This document shows, in pieces, positions 33,340 through 42,494 of a DNA stretch of 64,000 nt; the first letter of the stretch is position 1; each line of letters starts with the position of its first letter. The DNA lies in assembly GCA_017447865.1 (NCBI GenBank), contig JAFSMO010000029.1, positions 40,568 through 104,567 of the forward strand, written 5' to 3'. The notes beneath the pieces were generated by a model. That model searched no databases and was not told where the DNA came from. It was given only the letters and a program-made list of their open reading frames with translations. The position numbers and the translations under genes are program-made. This DNA is from Thermoguttaceae bacterium (GTDB lineage: Bacteria > Planctomycetota > Planctomycetia > Pirellulales > Thermoguttaceae).

Positions 33340-35565
33340 TCATTCAAACTCACGCTCGATCGCTTCCAGCGTCTTTTCGACGAGGATCTGGCCGCCTTCC
33401 GGGCCGACTTTGTTCGAGGCTGGGACTGCGCCGTAGCCGCCCCCCTTGACCGCACGCGCGGTGGGCAGATACGACGCGTTTTCCGGACGGCCGGAGCAAA
33501 GCTGGATCACAAACGTCTGAAGGGCTTTGGAGCGCGCCTTGATCTGCAGGCCGAAGTCGTTGTAAAGCTCAAACTGGTTCGTGCAGATGGCGATCTGGTC
33601 GAGGCGCATGACGCAAATGCTCGTGGCGTAGCTCTGGTTCACGCCTTTCTGCTGGTCGTCCCAGCGCTGAAGTGTGCGTTTCTGCCAGTTGCCGCGGATC
33701 AGCGAGTGGGAGCTCTTCGTCTTGGCGTAGTCCTCGTCGAGCTTCTTCACCTCAGCCGCTGCCGCGTCGTACTCGGCCTGGGAGATCTTCCGGACCGGGA
33801 GGTCCAGCGGAATGTACTCGAATTTCACGATTTGAGTCGTGCGTTTGTCCTTCGCGATCAGGTCGAAAACGTCGTCCACCGCAGCGAGCAGACGGCGGGC
33901 CAGTTCCTGGTCACGCTCAAGGCCGCGGAGACGCTGCATGCGTACTTCCGCCGCCTGCCGGTAGCGAATGTGCGGAGACTGGTCGCCCGCCGCGCCGCAA
34001 ACGCCCAGAACGACCAGGTCTTTGCCGTACTTTTCCTTCAGCATCGGGCGCAGGTCGCCCCAGAAGTCCGCGTCGAGCTTCGTGTAGTGCTCGTTCTCCT
34101 GCGAGGGGCACGCGACGTTGAGCATCATCGCGATCAACTCGTCTTTTTCGTTCCAGAAGCAGAGAATATTCAGGTCCGTGTCGGTCATCCCCTCGATGGC
34201 GCGGAAGTCCGGCCGGTCGGTTTTGCCGTACATGACGGCGGTCCCGTCCTCGTAAATGGCGCGGCGATTGTACGCGATGTTCACGTAGCTCAGACCGAAA
34301 CCGTAACGGGCGGGGACGCGGGCCTCCCACGCCTTCTGAACGGCCGGAACAATGCGCGAGATGGCGAAGTCACGGAACTCGGCGTACTTCATGTAGTCGC
34401 CCTCGGTCGGCGCGTCCGGCGGGTCGCCGTAGAGGGTCGGGCCGTCGTGCGTGTGCGTGACGGTCATGATGATGTTCTCGGTGTTCACGTCCGGAAGCGC
34501 TTTCTGAAGGGCTTCACGCAGCGTGAGGTTGAAGTCCGAGCCGATCCCGACCGCGTCAAAAGCGATGAAAACCACCGGCGTGCTGCGGCCTTCCTGAACC
34601 AAGTCGAGAAGCAGGACGTTCGCCTCCACCGGCGTGTTGGCCCCTTCAGAAATGCGCGTGTAGTGCTGGCCCGGCAGCGAGACCGGCCGGTCCGGAGTAA
34701 TATCGACCGAAACCGCGCCGACGTAGAAACCGTCGGGCTTTTTCGAGAATCCGTCTGGCTTCGGGTCCTTCAGGAACTCGAGGCACTTTTTCACGTCCTC
34801 CGTCGGATCGTCCGGGTTGGAATTGTACTCGATCCCGATGAGGACCGGCGGGCCGGGGATCCGCTGAAGCGCGTGAAGCATCAGCCCGATGTTCCCCACG
34901 CCGGTTCCCAGAGGAACGTCCTTCCCGTCCGCGTCGGTGTCGTGGAGGTCAAAGCCGACGGTGTACTGGCCGAGGATCTCGATCCCGTCCGTCGGAGCCA
35001 GGCCGGAACGGAGCCAGTGCCCCGTGTCGTTGAACGCGCCGACGTTTTTCAGGTTGCGGCACTGATTCGCGACCAGGATCGGGTGCCACGTGTTCGGCGA
35101 GGCCTGCCGACTGTGGCCGTGCAGACCGACGATCATGCCGTACTCGCCGGCGATTTTATCGAGCATCGGGAGCAGTTCCGGCTTCGGCTCGCTCACGAAA
35201 CGCTTGACCCCGAGGGATTTGGAGCGTTCGAAAATGCGGCGGCATTCCGCCTCATCATCCGGGAAGGAGCCGTAATAAAGCGCGCAGAGCGTGACCTTTT
35301 TCGAGGCGAGGAAGTCCCGGATCTTCTGCAGGTCCGCGTCGGAAAGTTTGGCCGGGTCCAGAACGCCATCAATTCCGCCGCCGACGGCCTGGAAGTTGAA
35401 CCCGTAAAGGTTTGGAACTCCGAGATCGGCGACTTTTTCAACGGTTTCAAAGAACGTGAATTTCCGGTACGTGTACGCGGCAATGGCGACTTCAACGTCA
35501 CGCGCCTGCACGAAATTCCACGTCCCCAAAAGCAGTAAAAGCAATAAAGAGGTGAGTTTTTTCAT
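33340..35565 (-). CDS. Exported fusion of TIM-barrel isomerase and ceramidase-like domain
   Basis: This is a 741-residue protein with a signal peptide (MKKLTSLLLLLLLGTWNFVQA). Residues ~25-270 form a sugar phosphate isomerase-like TIM barrel (SEPKPELLP, HGHSRQA, NDTGHWL, FDLHDTD, IGIEYNS). Residues ~280-741 form a neutral/alkaline ceramidase-like domain: VGAVSVDITPDRP start, TVTHTHDGP metal-binding HTH, CGAAGDQSPHIR where ceramidases have GDVSPN, and NKVGPEGGQ near the end. The second half is related to the two 510-residue proteins at 38891-42052. The fusion of the two folds in one exported chain is unusual. Substrate unknown; lipid amidase activity is not assured. Confidence 0.8.
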   Translation of the reverse strand: MKKLTSLLLLLLLGTWNFVQARDVEVAIAAYTYRKFTFFETVEKVADLGVPNLYGFNFQAVGGGIDGVLDPAKLSDADLQKIRDFLASKKVTLCALYYGSFPDDEAECRRIFERSKSLGVKRFVSEPKPELLPMLDKIAGEYGMIVGLHGHSRQASPNTWHPILVANQCRNLKNVGAFNDTGHWLRSGLAPTDGIEILGQYTVGFDLHDTDADGKDVPLGTGVGNIGLMLHALQRIPGPPVLIGIEYNSNPDDPTEDVKKCLEFLKDPKPDGFSKKPDGFYVGAVSVDITPDRPVSLPGQHYTRISEGANTPVEANVLLLDLVQEGRSTPVVFIAFDAVGIGSDFNLTLREALQKALPDVNTENIIMTVTHTHDGPTLYGDPPDAPTEGDYMKYAEFRDFAISRIVPAVQKAWEARVPARYGFGLSYVNIAYNRRAIYEDGTAVMYGKTDRPDFRAIEGMTDTDLNILCFWNEKDELIAMMLNVACPSQENEHYTKLDADFWGDLRPMLKEKYGKDLVVLGVCGAAGDQSPHIRYRQAAEVRMQRLRGLERDQELARRLLAAVDDVFDLIAKDKRTTQIVKFEYIPLDLPVRKISQAEYDAAAAEVKKLDEDYAKTKSSHSLIRGNWQKRTLQRWDDQQKGVNQSYATSICVMRLDQIAICTNQFELYNDFGLQIKARSKALQTFVIQLCSGRPENASYLPTARAVKGGGYGAVPASNKVGPEGGQILVEKTLEAIEREFE

Positions 35566-35632
35566 TTTCGTTTAAATTCTAAAAGGAGGGCCTTGATTCG
35601 GAGGACGCCGGCCCTCCGAATCTTACGTGAAA

Positions 35633-37450
35633 CTACATGCCCATGCGGGCTTTTTCCGCCAGAACCTGAATATTTTTGTCTTTCGCGACCTTTTCCACTT
35701 CAAGCAGGATCGGCTCAAAGAACGCCTTGTTCGGCTGGCGGAGGAACCGGTGGTGGGCCAGTTCCACGATGCTCGCGCACGCTTCCTGAGACGTGACCTC
35801 GCAGTCCAAAAGCGACGCAAGCCACGCCACGCAGCGGGTCGTGCGGATGGCGGCCGCACGCTGGACCGCGAATTTCATCTCGGCCGGGTCTTCCGCCTGT
35901 TTGAACGCGTCCTGAAGCTTTTCAAGCGTCACGTCCGGCGAAACACTCGACGGGATCGTGATCACGCGAATGAACGCACGCAGGGCCTGCTGACGGTCGG
36001 CGGCTTCTTTCGAGTCGGTCGCCATCTTCCACAAAAGGTCCGCGTGAGCGGCATTCGGCCAGTTGCAGATCGCACGAGCGGCCGCGGCCTGAAGCGCCGG
36101 TGAGCCTTTCTGCGCGTCCTGGATCATCGTCCAGATCCGGCCAGTTCCCAAACGCCCGAGCATCGGGAGCGCCTTCGCACGGAATTCTTCGGAGTCTTTC
36201 CCCTCCTGCTCGTTCAGAAAACGAAGCACCAGGGTCAAGGCCTCATCCGGGTTTTTCTCTTTTGCCGCGATGAAGCCGATCGCACGGGAAACCGCGTCCA
36301 CCGCCTCCGGGTCTTTTAGGTCCACGAAGAGCTTGACCATGCGGCGCAGGTCGTTCACGTCCGGGTCGCAGATCCCGCGCAGACCATCGACCGCGATCAT
36401 GTAAACCGCCGGGTCGGGGTTCCGGGCGATCTGGACCAGTGGGTCGATGCAGTCGTAGCACTTCAACGCGACGAGCTGCGAAATGACTTTCGGGTCCGGT
36501 TTGTCCGGATTGTTCCTGAGCTTGGTGAGGAGCGAAGCCGCCGTTTCCGGAATATTTTCGTACTCGATCTCCTTGACGGTCGGGTCGTTCTGGGTCGCGA
36601 TGCGGATTTTGAGCGGGTCGTCAGACTTGTACCAGTCGTCCATCATTTCCTTTTTGAAGGCGTGATTCAGCCCCGCCAGCCGGCCGGCCTTGGTGCGGCA
36701 GTCCTGCGCCAGAAGCGCGTAGATCTCCGCGGCCTGGTCGGTTTTGCCGGCCTTTTCAAGGAGTCCGACCGTTCGCACTGCGGCGGATTCGAGCCGGATA
36801 TTCGGCTCTTTGGCGGCTTTGAGCGAGTCGGTCAGGAACTTGAACGCGGCGTCCGAGGCGTAATTCCCCACGGCGCGCCAGGCGGCACGGGCCACTTCGT
36901 CGTCGGCGCCTTGCGTCAGCTCGGCGATTTTCGCGAAAGACGCCTCGTCCTGGATGAGCGAAAGCGAGTTCATCACGCCGATCTGAGGCCGGCCGGTGAG
37001 CTTCCCGAACGCGTCACGCAGGGCGGCGACGGCGGCTTCCGAGCGGATCCGCTCGAGCAGGAAGCGCGCGTCATCGACCGTCGCCGGGTCCATCAAAAGC
37101 GGAGCGACGAGCGGAACTTCCGCGTCGGTGCCGATTCGGTAAAGTTTCGCGCAGATGTACTTTTTCGCGTCGGCGCTGGTCTTTTCTTCGGCCAGCATTT
37201 TGGCCAGACGGGCGGCCGTGGCTTTGCGGAGTTCCGGGTCGGACGTGGCGTTAATCACGATCCAGTCCATCGCGCGGACGGCTTCCGCGTCGGTCCCGGC
37301 GACCCAGGTCTGAAGACCGGCCCATGCCGCTTCGATCTGTTCAGGAGTAAGTTTTCCGGTTGAGCCGCCTTTTCCCGTCGTATCCCAGTCACTGGCGGCA
37401 AAAAGCGGGAGAGAAAGGAAAAGCGCAAAAACGAATATTAATCTTTTCAT
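35633..37450 (-). CDS. Exported HEAT-repeat protein
   Basis: This is a 605-residue protein with a signal peptide (MKRLIFVFALFLSLPLFAA) and about 14 helical HEAT-like repeats with Asp at turns (DPAVYMIAVDGLRGICD, DPEAVDAVSRAIGFIA, DEVARAAWRAVGNYA). It has no catalytic motif. Proteins like this are common beside oxidoreductase and sulfatase genes in Planctomycetota and probably serve as periplasmic scaffolds. It lies between the TIM-ceramidase fusion and the Gfo/Idh/MocA gene, in the same direction with short gaps. Confidence 0.8.
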   Translation of the reverse strand: MKRLIFVFALFLSLPLFAASDWDTTGKGGSTGKLTPEQIEAAWAGLQTWVAGTDAEAVRAMDWIVINATSDPELRKATAARLAKMLAEEKTSADAKKYICAKLYRIGTDAEVPLVAPLLMDPATVDDARFLLERIRSEAAVAALRDAFGKLTGRPQIGVMNSLSLIQDEASFAKIAELTQGADDEVARAAWRAVGNYASDAAFKFLTDSLKAAKEPNIRLESAAVRTVGLLEKAGKTDQAAEIYALLAQDCRTKAGRLAGLNHAFKKEMMDDWYKSDDPLKIRIATQNDPTVKEIEYENIPETAASLLTKLRNNPDKPDPKVISQLVALKCYDCIDPLVQIARNPDPAVYMIAVDGLRGICDPDVNDLRRMVKLFVDLKDPEAVDAVSRAIGFIAAKEKNPDEALTLVLRFLNEQEGKDSEEFRAKALPMLGRLGTGRIWTMIQDAQKGSPALQAAAARAICNWPNAAHADLLWKMATDSKEAADRQQALRAFIRVITIPSSVSPDVTLEKLQDAFKQAEDPAEMKFAVQRAAAIRTTRCVAWLASLLDCEVTSQEACASIVELAHHRFLRQPNKAFFEPILLEVEKVAKDKNIQVLAEKARMGM

Positions 37451-37475
37451 GGTTTAACCTCTTTGTTCGTTGATC

Positions 37476-38795
37476 TTACATGGTCCACGGGCTTCTTTCG
37501 GGCCGCGTCAGCATGGCGTTGGCCGCGTCGTCGTTGATGAAGCAGTCGTTCTGCGGGTCCCAGCGAAGTTTCCGGTTCAGACGCAGACAAATGTCGGAAA
37601 TGTTTCCGAGCGTCGTCGCGTAATGCCCTTGCTCCACCGGAGCGACCGGGTCTTTGCGGGAGCGCATGCTGCGGAAGAAGTCGGCGGTGTGGGCCGTGTA
37701 CGGGTCGCCATGAAGCGGACTGACGTGCAGCGGATCGTCGCCGTCTTTCGGCACGATTTGAAGGAGTTTCGGGTCGCTCGCCTTGATTTCGCGGCGGTTG
37801 ACGTGGACCCAGCCCTCGTCGCCGATGAACCTGCACCCCTGTTCGTACGGGTTCCCGGTGTTGCAGAAGTGCATGACCAGGCCGGAATCGTAGGTCATGG
37901 TCATTTGCCACGCGATCCACGTGTCGGCCATTCCCGAGTCGGGGAGGACGCCTTTTCCTTCGAGATCAAACGGTTTTTCAAAGATTTCGGGGATCCCCCA
38001 GCCCGCAATGTCGAGGTGGTGCACGCCCCAGTTCGTGATGAAGCCGGCGCAGTAGTCCTCGATCATGTAGAGGCCGAGCCACTCGACACGGCGCGGGTCA
38101 AACGGGTGGAGCGGCGCCGGGCCCGACCACATGTCCCAGTCGAACCCTTCCGGCGGGTCGCACGACGGAACGGTCGGGATGGCCGTGCCGCCGGGGGCCG
38201 CGACCTGGACTTCCTTCACCTTGCCGAGGTAGCCGTTTCGGGCGAGGAACGCCGCCTTGCGGAATTTCGGGTCGCTGCGCTGCTGGGTGCCGACCTGGAA
38301 AATCGTCCCGTACTGGCGCACGAGTTTCTTGAGTTTAACCCCCTGGCCGACCCAGCGGGTGAGGGGCTTTTCGCCGTAGAGGTCTTTGCCCGACTCGATG
38401 ATCCGGCTGTACAGGCACCCGTGCCAGTGGTCGCAGACCGTGCCCCAGACCGCGTCAATGTCGTCGCGCAGGAGAATGTCGCGGAAATCCCGGTAGAGTT
38501 TGCACCCTTTGTACTCGCCCGACTCGATCCGGTCGGCGTACATCGACTCGACCAGCCGGCAGCCCGCCTCGCCTCGATCCTGCCGGGCCTCGGCGATCGC
38601 CACGACCTGGTGGTCCGGCAGAGGACGCATGGCCCGAATCGAGTGCGTACCGCGGTTTCCGACTCCGAACACCGCGATGGTGATCCGGTCGTTAGGACTC
38701 ATCTGCCCGTCTTTCCCGAGAACCGCTCCCGGAACCACCAGCGGCGCAACCGCCGCAGCGGAGACGGACTTTAAAAAATCTCTTCGTTTTAGCAT
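37476..38795 (-). CDS. Gfo/Idh/MocA family oxidoreductase with Tat signal
   Basis: This is a 439-residue protein that begins with a twin-arginine signal (KRRDFLKSVSAAAVAPLVVPG), so it is exported folded with cofactor. A Rossmann motif VFGVGNRGTHS (~43-53) binds NAD(P). The EKPLTRWVGQG segment (~130) holds the family EKP motif, and FITNWGVHHLDIAGWG (~250) supplies the later catalytic His-Asp pair. The family oxidises or rearranges sugars and cyclitols. Neighbours suggest breakdown of an extracellular glycan or lipid. Confidence 0.88.
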   Translation of the reverse strand: MLKRRDFLKSVSAAAVAPLVVPGAVLGKDGQMSPNDRITIAVFGVGNRGTHSIRAMRPLPDHQVVAIAEARQDRGEAGCRLVESMYADRIESGEYKGCKLYRDFRDILLRDDIDAVWGTVCDHWHGCLYSRIIESGKDLYGEKPLTRWVGQGVKLKKLVRQYGTIFQVGTQQRSDPKFRKAAFLARNGYLGKVKEVQVAAPGGTAIPTVPSCDPPEGFDWDMWSGPAPLHPFDPRRVEWLGLYMIEDYCAGFITNWGVHHLDIAGWGIPEIFEKPFDLEGKGVLPDSGMADTWIAWQMTMTYDSGLVMHFCNTGNPYEQGCRFIGDEGWVHVNRREIKASDPKLLQIVPKDGDDPLHVSPLHGDPYTAHTADFFRSMRSRKDPVAPVEQGHYATTLGNISDICLRLNRKLRWDPQNDCFINDDAANAMLTRPERSPWTM

Positions 38796-38817
38796 AGTCT
38801 CTCCCTCGTTGAGAAAC

Positions 38818-38892
38818 GAATAATGAATAACGAATAACGAATAATGAAGAGAAAGAGTTCAACCATTATTCGTTATTCGTTATTCATTATTC
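38818..38892. repeat. 28-base inverted repeat (dispersed family), copy 1
   Basis: The arm at 38818-38845 is the exact reverse complement of 38865-38892. It is built of short GAATAAT/GAATAAC units and has a 19-base loop. The right arm ends at the stop codon of the next gene (38891). The same 28-base arms occur at 50924-51040. Confidence 0.85.
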
Positions 38893-40423
38893 ATTCATTA
38901 AAAAGTTCCTCGATCAGTTTAAGTGTTTCCTCTACAATCATTTGTCCGCCCTCGGGGCCGACCGTGTTGGACTGGACGATCGCGCCGTAGCCGCCGCCCT
39001 GTTTGGCCCGCTCGGAGGGTAAATACGTCCCCGCCAGCCGCGGGAAGGTCCACGGGAACGGCTTGCCGTCCACAAGATTTTGTTCGTCCGGTTTGCCCGC
39101 ACAGCACGCAAGCTGTGTGACGAACGTCTGCGTCGCCCTGGACCGCGCCTTGATCTGGATCGAAAAATCCGTGTAAAGCTCGAACTGGTTCGTGCAGAAA
39201 ACCACGTTACCCAGACGCAGGACGCTGATCGGCGTTTCGTACGTCGGGTGGGGGTTCCGTGCGAGGTCCTCGTAACGGTCCATGGTGCTTTTGTTCCAGC
39301 CGATCTGCGCGTTTTCCGGCTCGTTTTTCGTCAGGTACTCGTAGCGCTCGCAGCACTGCCGGTACTCCGCCTCGGTCGGGATGCGCATCGGAAGCGTGAG
39401 CCAGGCCGATTTGTAGCGAAGGATCGGCTGGTCGAAACGGTCGTTCTGAACGGTCTTGTACGTGCTTTCGACCGCGACCGCCAAGCGCCGGCCAAGCTCC
39501 TGCAGCCGCGAAACCCCACGCAGCGCATCCATCCGGGAAACGGCCCCGCCCGCGTAGCGCACGTGAGGCGAAAGGTCCCCCGCCGCGCCGCACGAAGGGA
39601 CGATCGTGAGGTTTTCGTCCTGGAAATCTTTGCGGAGGATCCCCCGCGCCACGCCCCAGTAATCGCTGGAAACCTGCCAGATCCCCTCCACTTCCTGCGA
39701 TGGGCACGAAACGTTCAGCAGCATGGCAAGCAATTTCCCGTCCGCGTCCCAGAAGAACATCGAGTTCACGTCGCGGTCTTCCATCCCCTCGATGGAACGG
39801 AAGTTCGGCGTCTCCGTGCGGCCGTACATCACAGCAGAGCCGTCCTCATAGACCGAGCGGCGATTGTAGCCGATGACGGCAAAATCCAGACCGTACGAAA
39901 AACTCCCTTTTTTGCGGGACTCCCACGCCCGTTTGACCGTCTGCGCGATGATGGGGCAGACCCACGTGATGTACTCGGAGGGCTTCATCACGTTTTCATC
40001 TTTGGGGAGTACGTACTCATTTTCGTCCGTCACCGCGCTGGCGTGCGTGTGGGTCGAAGTCAGAACCAGACGCGAAACGTCAAAATCAGGGACGGTCCGC
40101 GCGATTTCCCGCACCAAAGCCTTCTGAAGGTCGGGCTGGACGCAAACCAGATCGGTCCCCACGATGATGACCGACTCGCTGCCCTGGTCCCCCTCACGGC
40201 TTTCCAGCGCCACGACGTTCGCCTCGATGGGGATCTGGACCCCGTTGCTGATCCGGCGATGGAACTGGCCCGCGAGCATGATCGGGCGGTCGGGCGTGAT
40301 GCTGCAGTTTGCCGCACCGACGTACAGATCCGCGGCCGAACAGACGAAACAGGACGTCAAAAGGAGGCCCAGTACAAGAATGGGCGCAGTAAATCTCCGG
40401 GTTTTCATGGGCGGGACTTTCAA
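38891..40423 (-). CDS. Ceramidase-like exported protein, tandem copy 1
   Basis: This is a 510-residue protein. The N-terminus is a signal with a possible lipobox (LLLTSC, residues ~19-24). It continues YVGAANCSITPDRPIM, TSTHTHASAV (metal-binding histidines), PSCGAAGDLSPHVRYAGG (in place of the ceramidase GDVSPN active-site loop) and NTVGPEGGQ near the end. It is closely similar along the whole length to the next gene (40520-42052) and related to the second half of 33340-35565. An amidase/hydrolase on lipids or peptides outside the cytoplasm is possible. The last residues come from a palindromic repeat. Confidence 0.8.
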   Translation of the reverse strand: MKVPPMKTRRFTAPILVLGLLLTSCFVCSAADLYVGAANCSITPDRPIMLAGQFHRRISNGVQIPIEANVVALESREGDQGSESVIIVGTDLVCVQPDLQKALVREIARTVPDFDVSRLVLTSTHTHASAVTDENEYVLPKDENVMKPSEYITWVCPIIAQTVKRAWESRKKGSFSYGLDFAVIGYNRRSVYEDGSAVMYGRTETPNFRSIEGMEDRDVNSMFFWDADGKLLAMLLNVSCPSQEVEGIWQVSSDYWGVARGILRKDFQDENLTIVPSCGAAGDLSPHVRYAGGAVSRMDALRGVSRLQELGRRLAVAVESTYKTVQNDRFDQPILRYKSAWLTLPMRIPTEAEYRQCCERYEYLTKNEPENAQIGWNKSTMDRYEDLARNPHPTYETPISVLRLGNVVFCTNQFELYTDFSIQIKARSRATQTFVTQLACCAGKPDEQNLVDGKPFPWTFPRLAGTYLPSERAKQGGGYGAIVQSNTVGPEGGQMIVEETLKLIEELFNE

Positions 40424-40450
40424 AAAAGGCGGGTAAACTTTACGGGTTCC

Positions 40451-40479
40451 AGTTTAATCGAAAATTTTTGGCCTGTCAA
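40451..40479 (-). promoter_or_regulatory. Promoter of ceramidase-like copy 1
   Basis: On the minus strand TTGACA (40474-40479) and TAAACT (40451-40456) are 17 bases apart, about 28 bases before the ATG. The same arrangement, with nearly the same spacer, is found before copy 2. Confidence 0.6.
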
Positions 40480-40519
40480 GGGGGGGAAGGATCAACGGAA
40501 TCGTGATCCTTTCATTCAA

Positions 40520-42052
40520 TTATTCTTTAAAAACTTCGTCGATCAGCTTGAGCGTTTCTTCCACGATGATCTGACCACCCTCGGGGCCGACCGTGTTGGA
40601 TTGGATGATCGCGCCGTAGCCGCCGCCCTTCTTCGCCCGCTCGGAGGGAAGGTAAGTCCCCGCCCGCAACGGGAAGGTCCACGGGAATGGCTTGCCGTCC
40701 ACAAGATTCTGCTCGTCCGGTTTGCCCGCGCTTGCCGAAATTTGCGAGACGAACGTCTGGACCGCTTTGGACCGGGCTTTGATCTGGATCGAAAAGTCCG
40801 TGTAGAGCTCAAACTGGTTCGTGCAGAAAACCGTATCGCCCAGACGCATGACGCTGATCGGCGTCTCGTACGTCGGGTTCGGATTGTTCGCGAGGTCCTC
40901 GTAGCGGGCCATGATCCTCTTGTTCCAGCCGACTTTCCCGTTCTTCGGGTCGTTTTTGAGCAGATTCTCGTATTCCTTGCGGCACTGTTCGTACTCCTCC
41001 GCGGTCGGGATGCGCATCGGAAGCGTCAGCCAGGTCGTTTTGTAGCGCAGGATCGGCTGGTCGTAGCGGTCGTTCTGGACGGTCTCGTACGTGCTTTTGA
41101 CCGCGACCTCCAGGCGCCGGCCAAGCTCCTCCAGACGCGAAACCCCACGCAGGGAGTCCATCCGGGAAACGGCTTTGGCGGCGTAACGCACGTGAGGCGA
41201 AAGGTCGCCCGCCGCGCCGCACGAGCAGACGATCGGGAGGTTTTCATCCTCAAAATCCTTGCGGAGAAGCCTCCGCGCAACGCCCCAGTAATCGCTGGAA
41301 ATCTGCGAGATCCCCTCCACCTCCTGCGACGGGCACGAGACGTTCAGGAGCATGGCGAGCAATTTGCCGTCCGCGTCCCAGAAGAACATCGAGTTGACGT
41401 CGCGGTCTTCCATCCCCTCGATGGAGCGGAAATTGTCTTTTTCCGTGTGGCCGTACATCACGGCTGCGCCGTTCGAATAGACCGCCCGGCGATTGTAGCC
41501 GATGACGGCAAAATCCAGACCGTACGAGAAACTCCCCTTTTTGCGGGAATCCCACGCCCGTTTGACCGCCTGCGCGATGATGGGGCAGACCCAGGCGATG
41601 TACTCGGAGGGCTTCATCACGTTTCCCTCCTCCGGGATCTCGAACTGCTTGTCGTCCATCACCGCGCTGGCGTGCGTATGGGTCGAAGTCAAAACCAGCT
41701 GCGAAACGTTAAAATCCGGAACGGTCCGCGCGATCTCCGGCACCAGAGCCTTCTGAAGATTCGGGTGGTTATAGACCAGGTCGGTGCTCACGATGATGAC
41801 CGACTCGACGCTCTGGTCCCCTTGGCGGCTTTCCAGCGCCACGACGTTCGCCTCGATGGGGATCTGGACCCCGTTGCTGATCCGGCGGTAAAACTGGCCG
41901 GAGAGCAGGATCGGGCGGTCGGGCGTGATGCTGCAGTTCGCTGCGCCGACGTACAAATCTGCGGCCGAACAGACGAAACACGAGGTCAAAACGAGGCACA
42001 AAACAAGAAATGGGACAGTAAATCTCTGACTTTTCATGGGCGGGACCTTCAA
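40520..42052 (-). CDS. Ceramidase-like exported protein, tandem copy 2
   Basis: This is a 510-residue protein of the same length and plan as 38891-40423: signal with LVLTSC lipobox-like site, YVGAANCSITPDRPIL, TSTHTHASAV, CSCGAAGDLSPHVRYAAK and NTVGPEGGQ. Most positions agree with copy 1, including flanking DNA, so the pair arose by tandem duplication. It is the first gene of the minus-strand GC-rich set. Copy-specific changes are scattered rather than clustered. Confidence 0.8.
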   Translation of the reverse strand: MKVPPMKSQRFTVPFLVLCLVLTSCFVCSAADLYVGAANCSITPDRPILLSGQFYRRISNGVQIPIEANVVALESRQGDQSVESVIIVSTDLVYNHPNLQKALVPEIARTVPDFNVSQLVLTSTHTHASAVMDDKQFEIPEEGNVMKPSEYIAWVCPIIAQAVKRAWDSRKKGSFSYGLDFAVIGYNRRAVYSNGAAVMYGHTEKDNFRSIEGMEDRDVNSMFFWDADGKLLAMLLNVSCPSQEVEGISQISSDYWGVARRLLRKDFEDENLPIVCSCGAAGDLSPHVRYAAKAVSRMDSLRGVSRLEELGRRLEVAVKSTYETVQNDRYDQPILRYKTTWLTLPMRIPTAEEYEQCRKEYENLLKNDPKNGKVGWNKRIMARYEDLANNPNPTYETPISVMRLGDTVFCTNQFELYTDFSIQIKARSKAVQTFVSQISASAGKPDEQNLVDGKPFPWTFPLRAGTYLPSERAKKGGGYGAIIQSNTVGPEGGQIIVEETLKLIDEVFKE

Positions 42053-42094
42053 AAAAGGTAGAATCAGGAAAGGTGGGTAAACTGTATTAATTGT

Positions 42095-42123
42095 AGTTTA
42101 ATAGAAAATATTTGGCCTGTCAA
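42095..42123 (-). promoter_or_regulatory. Promoter of ceramidase-like copy 2
   Basis: On the minus strand TTGACA (42118-42123) and TAAACT (42095-42100) are 17 bases apart, about 43 bases before the ATG. The core and the adjoining poly-G tract are shared with the promoter of copy 1. Confidence 0.6.
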
Positions 42124-42494
42124 GGGGGGGGGGAAAGAATAAGGAATTTTATTCGGAAGATGTTCGTCCCATAGAAGAGCGGCGGGTTTTTGAGGTTGGC
42201 GATCCCCGGTGGGCCCAGGTCGAAGGAATACTCGAACAGGTGTGTTTTTTGCTGCTTGCAAATCTTTGTTTGAGCCCTGATTCCCCTGCTCCGCAAAGAT
42301 CATTTCCAGATGATTCAATATGTTTCCACTTCTCCCACCAGAGAAGGACAAGGGATCAATGGGTGTACACCGTTCCAATCAGGAAGTTGTAACGAACCAT
42401 TCAACCCCTTGCCCTTTCACTCGAATGACGCGAACTTTGGGAACCGCAGAAACGAAAACGGGATGGCTGTGTTAATTCAAACCATACTCGTAGT
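42124..42494. other. Intergenic gap without recognisable gene
   Basis: This stretch, between the ceramidase-like promoter and the end of the RelE-UvrD gene, starts with a poly-G run (42125-42134) and shows no reading frame with a ribosome site or a recognisable product. I see nothing further in it. Confidence 0.5.

Noticed and set aside
33706..35538. Plus-strand open frame of 610 codons
   Set aside because: Antisense of the TIM-ceramidase fusion; no ribosome site and composition typical of a shadow frame.
39080..42061. Plus-strand open frame of 993 codons across both ceramidase-like genes
   Set aside because: It lies antisense to two clear genes in GC-rich DNA, is rich in Arg/Val/Asp with no domain, and repeats itself only because the genes below it are duplicated.
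42064..42378. Minus-strand 104-codon frame upstream of the ceramidase-like pair
   Set aside because: It contains the promoter and poly-G tract shared with the second copy, so it is control DNA rather than a gene.
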